Shown one piece after another: positions 11,298 through 18,801 of a stretch of DNA of 64,000 bases (position 1 is its first letter; each line of letters starts with the position of its first letter). The notes under the pieces were generated by a model. That model did not search any database. It saw only the letters and a list, made by a program, of their open reading frames with translations, and was not told where the DNA came from. The stretch lies in the NCBI GenBank assembly GCA_035546295.1, contig DATKBT010000128.1:1-64000 (forward strand), read 5' to 3'. Position numbers and translations under genes: made by a program. Origin of the DNA: DATKBT01 sp035546295. Its GTDB lineage: Bacteria > Acidobacteriota > Thermoanaerobaculia > Multivoradales > Multivoraceae.

Positions 11298-12197
11298 TTG
11301 GCCGATCCGCTCCTGCTGGTCTTCGTCGACGGCGTCGGCCTGGGCGCGGCCGCGAGCGACAACCCTTTCGTAGCGACTCCGACGCCGGCCCTCGATCGGA
11401 TCCTCGACGGTCCTCTCATCTCCTCGCATGTCGGTTGGCGCGGAGACGTCCTGCTGCGCGCCGTCGACGCGTGTCTCGGCGTGCCCGGCCTGCCGCAGAG
11501 CGGCACCGGTCAGACCGCGCTGTTCACGGGAGTCAACGCGCCGTTGCTCGTGGGACGGCACGTGGTCGCCTTTCCCGGTCCCCGATTGAGGAGGGTCCTG
11601 GTCGACCACGGTCTGTTCCGGCGAGCGCGCGAAGCCGGTCTCGACTGCGCGTTCGCGAACGCGTTCTCGCAGCGCTACTACGAGCTACTCGAGAGCCGCC
11701 GCCTCCGGAGGTCGGCGAGCGTGGTGCTCGCGGAGAGCGCCGGTGTGCGGCTGCGCGACATGAACGACCTACGCGCGGGCCGCGCGCTGACCTGGGATCT
11801 CGAGCGGGATCTGTTCGCTCGCGCCGATCGCGACGGTCGGGTGCAGCGCGTCGACGCCGCCGAGGCAGGCCGTCATCTGCACGAGCTGGCGTCGCGACAC
11901 GACCTGACGCTCTACGAGACGTTCCTCACCGATCTCGCCGGACACCGTCGAGGTGCGATCGGGCCTGCGGAGGCAGTTCGACGTCTCGACGATTTTTTGG
12001 GAAGCCTGTGGGAAGTGTCGGCCGGGAAAGGCCTCACGGTGGTGCTCACCAGCGATCACGGCAATTTCGAGGAGAGCCAGCATCGACGTCACACCCGCAA
12101 CGCGGTGCCCCTGATCGCGTGGGGGCCGGGCGCGGCAGATTTTGTGAACGTCGGCGCCCTCGTCGACGTCGCCGGCGCCGTGCTCCGCGCGCTGTGA
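11298..12197 (+). CDS. Alkaline phosphatase superfamily, phosphoglycerate-mutase-like metalloenzyme
   Basis: The protein has the metal-binding core of the iPGM/alkaline-phosphatase fold: 'LLLVFVDGVGLG' near the start, 'LPQSGTGQTALFTG' around the nucleophile Ser/Thr, and 'TSDHGNFEE' near the end. At about 299 residues it is much shorter than 2,3-bisphosphoglycerate-independent mutase (about 510), so the substrate is unknown. I see no ATG or GTG in frame near the conserved start; the TTG at 11298 gives MADPLLLVFVDG. The start is therefore uncertain. Confidence 0.75.
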   Translation: MADPLLLVFVDGVGLGAAASDNPFVATPTPALDRILDGPLISSHVGWRGDVLLRAVDACLGVPGLPQSGTGQTALFTGVNAPLLVGRHVVAFPGPRLRRVLVDHGLFRRAREAGLDCAFANAFSQRYYELLESRRLRRSASVVLAESAGVRLRDMNDLRAGRALTWDLERDLFARADRDGRVQRVDAAEAGRHLHELASRHDLTLYETFLTDLAGHRRGAIGPAEAVRRLDDFLGSLWEVSAGKGLTVVLTSDHGNFEESQHRRHTRNAVPLIAWGPGAADFVNVGALVDVAGAVLRAL

Positions 12198-12949
12198 CTC
12201 GCGATGCGCGCAGGCGACGTCGCGCTCCTGCCGGCCGTCTCAGGGAGACGAGACTCGGGGCGAGGGAGCCCAGCGGTGGTGGTCGCACGTCACGCTCAAC
12301 ACAAGATGTTGGGGTTCGCCTTGACTTTTCATGCGCGCTTCACGTACCTTCTTCGATGGCTTTTCCCGACACGAGTACCCAAGAGCCCGACACCTGAAGA
12401 CGACGTCGATGAGCTGCACAGCGATCACGAGTCTCACGCCCGTTCGCCGTCGCCTCCGTGTGTCTCGCATGCCCTTCGGGAAGAGCGTGGTTGCGGCTCG
12501 TCACGCAGCCGCGCGCTGGATCGCCGACCCGCCGCACATCACGAGAACTGTCGTGCGATTCTTCTCGTGCCTCAGCAGGTCGCGCATCGGGGCGATGCCG
12601 TCACGGAGGGCCGGTGGTATCGCGCCCGATCGAGTCGAGTGTCATTGGTCGCGCAAGATCGCGCGTGCCGTCCGGCGCGCGGCGCGCACGACGGCTCTTC
12701 GGTTCGCTGCCGATCGCGACGCACGTGCTCGCCGGCGAACGAGGGCGGCGCGATCGCCGAGCTCAGGTGCGATCGTCTCGAGGGAGAGCGCGCACTCGGG
12801 GGTTGCAACAGATCACGAAGTTGGGAGATGCTCCGTCGATCCATTCCGACGGAGAACTGGAGGGGCCGCCGGTTCCTCTGAACGTTGAGCCACGGCCGAC
12901 GGGATGACCGGCGGCCCACACAGCCCGTAGTGGGCAGGAGATTGAAGAG
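12198..12949. other. 750-bp region without a convincing gene
   Basis: Open frames here have Arg/Ser-rich, compositionally random products and I reject them. The stretch at 12290-12380 is AT-richer than its surroundings and contains the best -35/-10 pair in the window (12321-12350). A long 5' leader of the downstream H1-like gene, or an unannotated RNA, would fit. Confidence 0.4.
12321..12350 (+). promoter_or_regulatory. Sigma-70-type promoter upstream of the H1-like gene
   Basis: TTGACT (12321-12326) and TACCTT (12345-12350) have an 18-nt spacer. The start site would be near 12357, about 590 nt before the H1-like ATG. Confidence 0.45.
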
Positions 12950-13177
12950 ATGGCCACGAAGAAGAAGGCAACCAAGAAGAAGGCCGCCAAGAAGACGGCC
13001 AAGAAGAAGCCGGCCGCCAAGAAGAAGGCCGCGAAGAAGAAGCCTGCCAAGAAGAAGGCAGCCAAGAAGAAGGCAGCCAAGAGGAAGGCAGCCAAGAGGA
13101 AGGCCACGAAGAAGAAGGCGACCAAGAAGAAGGTCGCCAAGCGCGCGACTCGCAGGAAGACCACCAAGAAGAAGTAG
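12950..13177 (+). CDS. Lysine-rich histone H1-like DNA-binding protein
   Basis: These 75 residues are built almost entirely of repeated AAKKK/ATKKK/AAKRK units with Lys, Ala and a few Thr, Pro and Arg, ending TRRKTTKKK. Proteins of this kind resemble the C-terminal tail of eukaryotic histone H1 and are thought to bind DNA or nucleic acid through charge; that role is inferred. AGGAG and a second purine run lie upstream of the ATG. The coding DNA is itself a low-complexity repeat of AAGAAG-type units, so copy number may vary between strains. A hairpin follows the gene. Confidence 0.85.
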   Translation: MATKKKATKKKAAKKTAKKKPAAKKKAAKKKPAKKKAAKKKAAKRKAAKRKATKKKATKKKVAKRATRRKTTKKK

Positions 13178-13200
13178 CGCTGCTGGAACTGTGGCGTGGA

Positions 13201-13239
13201 CCGCCCCTCGCCCGGCCGTGGTGGTCGGCCGAGGGGCGG
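13201..13239 (+). terminator. Hairpin after the H1-like gene
   Basis: Perfect 10-bp arms CCGCCCCTCG/CGAGGGGCGG begin 24 nt after the TAG stop. No T-run follows, so factor-independent termination is possible but not certain. Confidence 0.5.
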
Positions 13240-13780
13240 TGCGTCGGCAGCGCGCCGCCGGAGCCCGGTCGTGCTGGTCGCGGAGGCCTCGAGTGGCCTG
13301 CGTTACGTTCGGCCTGCCGCTCGAGTTGACCTCCATTCGTCTCTCGAGCGTCCGTTGCTGAGCGGCGTTACCGAGCGGTCGTACTGAGCGACCGTTACTG
13401 AGCGACCGTTACTGAGCGATCATTCCGAGTGGTCGTCACTGAGGCCGCGTCTGGCTCGGTTGTCTCTGGAAGCTGTCGCGATCGGCTCCTCGTTTCTCGA
13501 TGGGCGCGTGACCAACGCCTGCGCGAGACCTGTGTGCCGGAGAACCCGGTGCCTCGCCGTCGGGGCCGACCGCCTCCTGGACCTCGGGAGCAGGGGTCTC
13601 GTCTCCTCCCGGCTACGTCCACCGAGCTCCTCTGCTCCGCGAGCCGCAGAGTGAGCGCAGGAGCGATCGGCGACCGGGCGGGGGGCGAGCTGGGGTGTCG
13701 CGGCCGGGTTGCTCGACGTGCGCCCGACCGCGAGCTGCCGCTGGCTTTCGCGGCCTGTGGGACTCGACTATCCTTCCGGT
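13240..13780. other. 540-bp gene-free region with a short tandem repeat
   Basis: At 13353-13443 seven imperfect 13-14-bp units follow each other, with consensus CGTTACTGAGCGAC. The two best copies (13393-13406 and 13407-13420) differ at one base. The rest shows no convincing gene. The array lies about 340 bp upstream of the TlpA-like gene. Confidence 0.7.
13769..13774 (+). promoter_or_regulatory. Putative -10 box of the TlpA-like gene (leaderless type)
   Basis: TATCCT ends 6 nt before the GTG at 13781 and no SD is visible. Confidence 0.4.
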
Positions 13781-14404
13781 GTGGACGGTGAGCGCAACGA
13801 AGGCCAGGACCGCGCAGGGACGTGGTGGACCTGGAGGCACGGGCTCACGGGAGTCGGCTTGGTCGCCGTGCTCGGTGGTGCCGCGGTCCTGGGCTGGTGG
13901 GTGGCGCGGATCACGGCCGCCCGGCCGGCGGGCGCGATGGTTGGCGACTTGGCGGTGCTGTCGGTCGAGGAGCAGAACGCCCTGCTCGGCAGCTTTCGAC
14001 TGCCGACGCTCGAGGGCCGCGAGCTCGGTCCGCCCGATTATCGTGGCCGGGTCGTGGTGCTCGAGTTCTGGGCGACCTGGTGCGGACCGTGCCGCGCGCA
14101 GTCGCGGATCCTGACCGCACTGCTCGAGGAGTACCGCCGCCAGGACGTCGCCGTGCTCGGCGTCAACGTCGCCGAACCCGACGAGCTGGTCGAGACCTTC
14201 CTCGCCGAGCAGCCGGCCGAATGGCCGACGCTGCTGGACCGGGACGCTGCGCTGTCCACTCGCCTCGAGGTGTTCGGCCTTCCAACCGTCATGGTGCTCG
14301 ATCGCGAGGGGCGCCTGGTCGATCGCAGCCCGGGCCTGACCGGAACTCGCGCGCTCCGGACCGCGATCGACGATGCGCTCGCATCGACGGGCGGCGAGAG
14401 CTGA
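13781..14404 (+). CDS. TlpA/ResA-like membrane-anchored thioredoxin
   Basis: This 207-residue protein has one N-terminal membrane helix (about 23-43), then a thioredoxin fold with the redox motif WCGPC (Cys101 and Cys104), followed by 'VAVLGVNVAEPDEL' and a cis-Pro 'FGLPTVMVLDREG'. Such proteins reduce disulfides outside the membrane, often for cytochrome c maturation; no ccm gene is nearby, so the partner is unknown. The GTG start is chosen because the signal anchor begins soon after and a TATCCT box lies 6 nt upstream. An earlier in-frame start at 13709 is less likely. Confidence 0.85.
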   Translation: MDGERNEGQDRAGTWWTWRHGLTGVGLVAVLGGAAVLGWWVARITAARPAGAMVGDLAVLSVEEQNALLGSFRLPTLEGRELGPPDYRGRVVVLEFWATWCGPCRAQSRILTALLEEYRRQDVAVLGVNVAEPDELVETFLAEQPAEWPTLLDRDAALSTRLEVFGLPTVMVLDREGRLVDRSPGLTGTRALRTAIDDALASTGGES

Positions 14405-14411
14405 CGCGGCG

Positions 14412-14675
14412 ATGGGTGATCGATCGCGCATCAACATCCGCAACCTGTCGATCAAGTGCGGTCACTGCGGCACCTACCAGACGCTGAGCTCCTTCTCGCG
14501 CCGTGACGAGTGGAACGTCTACACCTACGAGTGCGAGAACGACATCTGCGATCCGGCGGTGACCAGGACCCTGGTGGAGGTGCCGGAGGAGCTCGACGAG
14601 TTCGCGAATCGAGATCCGACCTGGCGCGGCGGCGGCCGCCACGGCCGGATCGGGGCAGAGCCGGAAGACGGTTGA
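14412..14675 (+). CDS. Small zinc-ribbon-like protein, hypothetical
   Basis: This 87-residue protein has a CGHCG pair at about residues 16-19 and a later CENDIC pair, separated by a Tyr/Ser-rich beta segment ('TYQTLSSFSRRDEWNVYTYE'). The pattern suggests a single bound metal. I do not recognise a named family. It starts 7 nt after the TlpA-like stop and is probably co-transcribed, but no functional link is evident. Confidence 0.7.
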   Translation: MGDRSRINIRNLSIKCGHCGTYQTLSSFSRRDEWNVYTYECENDICDPAVTRTLVEVPEELDEFANRDPTWRGGGRHGRIGAEPEDG

Positions 14676-14754
14676 GTCGCTGCCGTCTCGTTGCCGGTGT
14701 CCCCGGGCGGACGAGTCGCCTGAATCGCCGGGCTCGCTCGACGGAACTCCGCGT

Positions 14755-14760
14755 TAGCAT
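14755..14760 (+). promoter_or_regulatory. Putative -10 box of the GAPDH-like gene
   Basis: TAGCAT in 'gcgttagcattcc' would give a leader of about 85 nt carrying the SD (gagga) of the gene at 14853. Confidence 0.3.
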
Positions 14761-14852
14761 TCCCCTTCGCGGGCGGCGCGGACGCGTGCGCGCGGCTCCT
14801 CCGAGGAACACTCCAGACGTGCTCGCAGGCGAGCCGAGACGATGAGGATCAG

Positions 14853-15917
14853 ATGAGCAGAATCGTGCACATCGTGGGGACCGGCACCATCGGCGAGCCG
14901 CTGATCGGTCTGTTCACCGACTTCGCGGGCAAGATGGGGATCGACGAGGTCACCTTTCACAAGCGGACGCCGCTGCGCTCCGATCGCGCCAAGCTCGAGC
15001 ACCTGATGGCTCGCGGCGCCAAGCTTGCGGTCGATGCGGACCGCGTCGAGGATTTCGAGGAGCTGGGACACACCGTCAGCTATCAGACCGACGAAGCGCT
15101 CTCGCGCGCTGCGGTGGTGGTCGATTGCACACCGGGCGGCAACCGGCACAAGGAGGAGGTCTACACCGAGCTCGACGGGCCGCAGGGCTTCCTCGCGCAG
15201 GGGAGCGAGTTCGGGTTCGGACGCCCGTACGCGCGCGGGGTCAACGACGACGTCCTGGTCTCCGACCAGGACCGCTTCATCCAGATCGTCTCCTGCAACA
15301 CCCACAACATCACCACCCTGGTGAAGACCTTGAGCCAGGAGCCCGACGGCGGCATGGCCCTGTCCGAGGCCGACTTCGTGTGCATCCGTCGCGCCAACGA
15401 CATCAGCCAGACCGGCGACTTCATCCCTTCGCCCAACGTCGGCAAGCACGACGATCCCGAGTTCGGCACCCACCACGCGCGCGACGCCTATCACCTGTTC
15501 AAGACGCAGGGCTTGGAGCTCGACCTCTTCTCCAGCGCGCTCAAGGTCAACACCCAGTACATGCACTCGATCTGGTTCCACCTGCGCATGTCGCGCGACA
15601 TTTCGCGCGAGGAGATGGTGGAGCGGCTGATGGCGAATCCGCGCGTCGCGATCACCGAGAAGCGCGACGCGAACCTGATCTTCTCCTTCGGCCGCGATCA
15701 CGGCTACTACGGCCGGATCCTCTCGCAGACCGTGGTCGTGCTCCCCACGGTGATGGTGCGTCGCAAGCGGGACGTGTACGGCTTCTGCTTCACGCCCCAG
15801 GACGGCAACTCGCTGCTGTCCTCGGTGGCTGCCACGCTGTGGAGGATGAACCCCGACTGGGACGACGTGCAGGAGCGGCTCACCTCGATCCAGCGGTGGG
15901 TGTATCGAGACATCTGA
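14853..15917 (+). CDS. Archaeal-type (type II) GAPDH-family protein
   Basis: This 354-residue protein has an N-terminal Rossmann motif (VGTGTIGEPL), then VVVDCTPGG, a QGSEFGFG segment, VSCNTHNITTL with a candidate catalytic Cys148, IRRAND, and a THHARD segment. The order and spacing match archaeal glyceraldehyde-3-phosphate dehydrogenase (VVSCNTTGL..., VRR..., SHHGPD). Several bacteria carry such a homologue besides the classical enzyme. The true substrate could differ, because the N-terminal sugar/cofactor region diverges and an insertion is present. The start is supported by an SD (gagga). Confidence 0.65.
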   Translation: MSRIVHIVGTGTIGEPLIGLFTDFAGKMGIDEVTFHKRTPLRSDRAKLEHLMARGAKLAVDADRVEDFEELGHTVSYQTDEALSRAAVVVDCTPGGNRHKEEVYTELDGPQGFLAQGSEFGFGRPYARGVNDDVLVSDQDRFIQIVSCNTHNITTLVKTLSQEPDGGMALSEADFVCIRRANDISQTGDFIPSPNVGKHDDPEFGTHHARDAYHLFKTQGLELDLFSSALKVNTQYMHSIWFHLRMSRDISREEMVERLMANPRVAITEKRDANLIFSFGRDHGYYGRILSQTVVVLPTVMVRRKRDVYGFCFTPQDGNSLLSSVAATLWRMNPDWDDVQERLTSIQRWVYRDI

Positions 15918-15990
15918 GCGGCCGAGGGAGCGGGTTCCCCAGCATGGCCACGAGAGCGCCGGGAGCTCCGGCGGAACCGACCGCAGATCG

Positions 15991-17226
15991 ATGACGGTGC
16001 ACGACGATCCTCCCCCCCGCCGCTCCCGAGCCTCGGTGCTCGCGCAGCTCGAGGAGACCGAGCTGGTGATCGAGAAGCTGGTCCAGGGGGGCGAGGGCCT
16101 CGGCCGGGTCGCGGGCGTTCCGGTGCTGGTGCCGAGGGTCGCGCCCGGCGACCGGGTGCTGGTGCGGATCGTCGAGCGGCGACCCGACTACGGGAGGGCC
16201 GAGGTCGTCGAGCTGCTCGAGCCCGGGCCGGGCCGTCGCCCACCCCCGTGTCCGGTGTTCGACCGATGCGGCGGCTGCGACCTCCAGCACCTCGAGGACG
16301 AGCTGCAGACCCGTCTCAAGGTGGAGGCGGCGCGCGAGGCGCTGCAGCGCCTCGGCGGCGTGATCGTCCCGAAGCAGGCTCGGGTCGTGCGCGGCGCCGC
16401 CTGGGGCTACCGCCTCCGCACCCAGGTCCACGCCGAGCGCAGTGAGCGCGAGGAGGGCTCGGAGCGGGTCGCGATCGGATACCGCGAGCGGCGCAGCGAC
16501 CGGCTGGTCGAGACCGTGCAGTGTCCGATCCTCGAGCCTCGCCTCGAAGCGGTGCTGCCGCGCCTGCAGCAGGTCCTCGCCGAGATGGACGACCCGCCGC
16601 GGCGCATCGACCTGGCGGCCGCCGCCGATCGGCTGAGCTTCGCGCCGTCGATCCCGGGCCTGCACAACGAGGAGCTCGAGATCGCCATCGGTGGCCATCG
16701 CTACCGCTTCGACGCCCGCTCCTTCTTCCAGGCTCATCGGGACCTGGTCGCCGACCTGGTCGAGGTGGCGGTGGGTGCGTGGGAAGATCAGGAGGGGGCT
16801 GCCTTCGACCTCTATGCCGGCGTCGGCCTGTTCGCGATCCCGCTCGCCACTCGTTATCGCACGGTGGTCGCGGTCGAGGGTGATCGCGTGGCGGCGCGAT
16901 ACGCCCGCATCAACGCCCGCCGAAACCGGATCGCCAACCTCGAGATCGAGCACCGGACGGTGGAGCGCTTCGTGGAGTCGTTGCCCGACGAGCCGGCACG
17001 GGTCGTGGTCGACCCTCCGCGCCGCGGCCTCGCCGAGCGCGTCCGCCGCGAGCTGCTGCGCAGCCGCGCTCGACGCCTGACCTACGTCTCCTGCCAGCCG
17101 GCGACCCTGGCCCGCGACCTGCGAGAGCTGGGCGATCGGTACGAGCTCGAGAACGTCGTCTTCCTCGACCTCTTCCCGCAGAGCGCCCACCTCGAGACGG
17201 TCGTCCAGCTCGTCCTGCGGGACTAG
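15991..17226 (+). CDS. rlmD: 23S rRNA (uracil-C5)-methyltransferase, RlmD/RumA-like
   Basis: The enzyme methylates C5 of a uridine in 23S rRNA with S-adenosylmethionine. In order: a TRAM domain (about 15-75), an iron-sulfur cluster set (Cys87, Cys93 and Cys96 in CPVFDRCGGC, with a fourth in VQCPIL), SAM-binding 'DLYAGVGLFAIPLA', the VVVDPPRRGL motif and the catalytic cysteine at 368 in YVSCQPATLARDL. The length (411) fits RlmD/RlmCD; which uridine is modified cannot be read from sequence. The TAG stop coincides with the left arm of a palindromic repeat. Confidence 0.85.
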   Translation: MTVHDDPPPRRSRASVLAQLEETELVIEKLVQGGEGLGRVAGVPVLVPRVAPGDRVLVRIVERRPDYGRAEVVELLEPGPGRRPPPCPVFDRCGGCDLQHLEDELQTRLKVEAAREALQRLGGVIVPKQARVVRGAAWGYRLRTQVHAERSEREEGSERVAIGYRERRSDRLVETVQCPILEPRLEAVLPRLQQVLAEMDDPPRRIDLAAAADRLSFAPSIPGLHNEELEIAIGGHRYRFDARSFFQAHRDLVADLVEVAVGAWEDQEGAAFDLYAGVGLFAIPLATRYRTVVAVEGDRVAARYARINARRNRIANLEIEHRTVERFVESLPDEPARVVVDPPRRGLAERVRRELLRSRARRLTYVSCQPATLARDLRELGDRYELENVVFLDLFPQSAHLETVVQLVLRD

Positions 17227-17320
17227 GTCGACTAGGCCGTCGGGAAGCTCACCGAATGGTCAAGGTTCGATCAAGCAGCACCCAAACGACCTGAATCCGG
17301 TGTTTAGGCCTAGTCGACCT
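17225..17320. repeat. R3 palindromic element at the rlmD stop
   Basis: The element has perfect 14-bp terminal inverted repeats: AGGTCGACTAGGCC (17225-17238) and GGCCTAGTCGACCT (17307-17320). It spans 96 bp with an unrelated centre and no coding capacity. The left arm overlaps the last two bases of the rlmD TAG stop. Confidence 0.8.
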
Positions 17321-17353
17321 GAGCCCGCGCCCGTCTGCGGGCGCTTGGGCGGG

Positions 17354-17500
17354 GAACCTTGGTCCCGCGCTTGCGCGGGGCCAACGAGCACACTCCGCTG
17401 AGGCCCGAAGGGCCGGAGGCGGAGAAGAACCTTGGTCCCGCGCTTGCGCGGGACCAACGAGCACACTCCGCTGAGGCCCGAAGGGCCGGAGGCGGAGAAG
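17354..17500. repeat. F1 hairpin repeat, two 73-bp tandem copies
   Basis: Each copy starts GAACCTTGG, forms a hairpin with arms GGTCCCGCGC/GCGCGGGACC around TT (17361-17382 with one wobble pair, 17434-17455 perfect), continues CCAACGAG, and then holds a second hairpin CTCCGC-GGCCC-gaa-GGGCC-GGCGGAG. The flanks match the repeat at 1-134, but the stem sequence is different. Confidence 0.8.
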
Positions 17501-17506
17501 AACATG

Positions 17507-17583
17507 GGTAGCGGGCTCGTGGTATGACCGCCCTCGCTGGCGCCGCTCGTTGGGGGAGAGATGACCAGCGCGAGCCCGCTACC
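17507..17583. repeat. R4 element with 13-bp inverted ends
   Basis: This is a 77-bp element with perfect ends GGTAGCGGGCTCG (17507-17519) and CGAGCCCGCTACC (17571-17583). A second copy, in the opposite orientation, begins at the trmD stop (63957) and runs off the window. The right end lies just before the -10 box of the next gene, so that gene's -35 region is inside the element. Confidence 0.75.
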
Positions 17584-17585
17584 GG

Positions 17586-17591
17586 TAGCAT
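17586..17591 (+). promoter_or_regulatory. Putative -10 box of the PTPS-III-like gene (leaderless type)
   Basis: TAGCAT ends 8 nt before the ATG at 17600 and no SD is visible. Confidence 0.4.
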
Positions 17592-17599
17592 TCCAGCCG

Positions 17600-18094
17600 A
17601 TGACACGCGGGCGATTCACGATCCTCCTCGCCAAGGAGGACTTCAAGTTCTCGGCGGCCCACTTCACGGTGTTCGACCGCCGTCGCGCCGAGCTCCTGCA
17701 CGGCCACAACTACCGCGTGCAGGTCGAGCTCGCCGGTGAGACGCTCGACGAGGAGGGCTTCCTCGTCGACCTCGACCGCATGAAGTCGTGCGTGCGAGCG
17801 GCCTGCGATGCGTTGGACGAGAGGACCCTGGTCCCCACCGACAGCCCCCACGTCGTCGTCGAGGAGCTGGGGGACCGCATCCGGGTCGGCTTCGCCGAGC
17901 GGCGCTACGACCTGCCGAGCGCCGACGTTCGCCTGCTGCCGTTGCGCAACATCACGATCGAGGCGCTGGCCCTGTATCTGTGGCGGAAGCTGAGGACGGC
18001 ACTGGAGGACGGACCGGCGGAACGAATCGATCGGCTGGCGGTGGTGGTGGAGGAGACCGACGGCCAGCGCTGCGCGTACAGCGCTCCGCTCTGA
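17600..18094 (+). CDS. 6-pyruvoyltetrahydropterin synthase family, PTPS-III-like
   Basis: This 164-residue pterin enzyme of the T-fold has zinc ligands His21 (in AAHF) and His34/His36 (in HGHNY). The catalytic cysteine of PTPS and QueD is absent; instead Glu31 precedes the HGH as E-L-L-H-G-H. From memory, an E-x2-HGH motif marks PTPS-III, which makes 6-hydroxymethyldihydropterin for folate in bacteria lacking FolB. The next gene is folE, which supports a folate role; QueD-type activity remains possible. The ATG at 17600 is preferred to one at 17561, which lies inside a repeat element. Confidence 0.75.
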   Translation: MTRGRFTILLAKEDFKFSAAHFTVFDRRRAELLHGHNYRVQVELAGETLDEEGFLVDLDRMKSCVRAACDALDERTLVPTDSPHVVVEELGDRIRVGFAERRYDLPSADVRLLPLRNITIEALALYLWRKLRTALEDGPAERIDRLAVVVEETDGQRCAYSAPL

Positions 18095-18126
18095 CCGGAC
18101 GTCCGAGCGAGCGCCGTGCTCGCTCG

Positions 18127-18132
18127 GCTATC
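18127..18132 (+). promoter_or_regulatory. Putative -10 box of folE
   Basis: TATCAT in 'ggctatcatccgg' lies about 60 nt before the folE start, in the 98-bp gap after the PTPS-III-like gene. Confidence 0.3.
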
Positions 18133-18192
18133 ATCCGGCGCCTGCGCCTGCGCCTGCGCGCGGGGGACCACCGCGCGAGCGCGGAGACTGCC

Positions 18193-18801
18193 ATGGCGAC
18201 AACAGATCTCGAGCTGGTCGGCACCGACGCTGCGCACGTACCGCAGGAGCGCGTCGATCGCATTGCGCGCCGCGTGCGAGCGCTGCTCGAGGAGCTCGGC
18301 CTCGATCTCAGCGACGCCAACCTGTCGGAGACCGACCAGCGGATGGCGCGCATGTACCTCGAGATGTTCCGGGGGCTCGAGGAGGGGGCGCGACCCCGGG
18401 TCACGGTCTTCCCCAACGACGAGGGCTACAGCGCGATGGTCATGGAGAAGGACATCCCGTTCTACTCCATGTGCTCGCACCACCTGGTGCCGTTCTACGG
18501 GCACGCGCACATCGGGTACGTGCCAAACGACCGCATCGTCGGGCTGTCGAAGCTGGCGCGCATCGTCGAGTTCTACGCCAAGCGCCCGCAGCTCCAGGAG
18601 CGCCTGACCGAGCAGGTGGTGACCTTCCTCCAGGAGGAGCTCGAGCCCCAGGGGGCGATGGTGGTGATGCACGCCCGACACCTCTGCGTCGAGATGCGAG
18701 GCGTCAAGAAGCCGGGGGCGGTGACGATCACCTCGGCGATCCGCGGTATCTTCCACGAGAGGCCGATCCGTGAAGAGTTCCTCGAGCTGCTCCAGACCTG
18801 A
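18193..18801 (+). CDS. folE: GTP cyclohydrolase I
   Basis: FolE converts GTP to 7,8-dihydroneopterin triphosphate, the first step of folate and related pterin routes. The 202-residue protein has the family motifs: MCSHHLVPFYGHAHIGYVPN with zinc-binding Cys and His, 'GLSKLARIVEFYAKRPQLQE' and 'ARHLCVEMRGV' with the second zinc Cys. The start was set at 18193 from the usual family N-terminus; upstream codons are not conserved. The preceding PTPS-III-like gene probably uses its product. Confidence 0.95.
   Translation: MATTDLELVGTDAAHVPQERVDRIARRVRALLEELGLDLSDANLSETDQRMARMYLEMFRGLEEGARPRVTVFPNDEGYSAMVMEKDIPFYSMCSHHLVPFYGHAHIGYVPNDRIVGLSKLARIVEFYAKRPQLQERLTEQVVTFLQEELEPQGAMVVMHARHLCVEMRGVKKPGAVTITSAIRGIFHERPIREEFLELLQT

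Noticed and set aside
12204..12888. Two overlapping plus-strand frames between the mutase-like and H1-like genes
   Set aside because: The products are Arg/Ser/Cys-rich and random-looking, the two frames overlap each other, and there is no SD or conserved motif.
12950..13177. H1-like gene as merely a low-complexity repeat
   Set aside because: The frame has a start, an upstream purine-rich SD and a stop, is followed by a hairpin, and matches known bacterial lysine-rich H1-like proteins, so I kept it as a gene.
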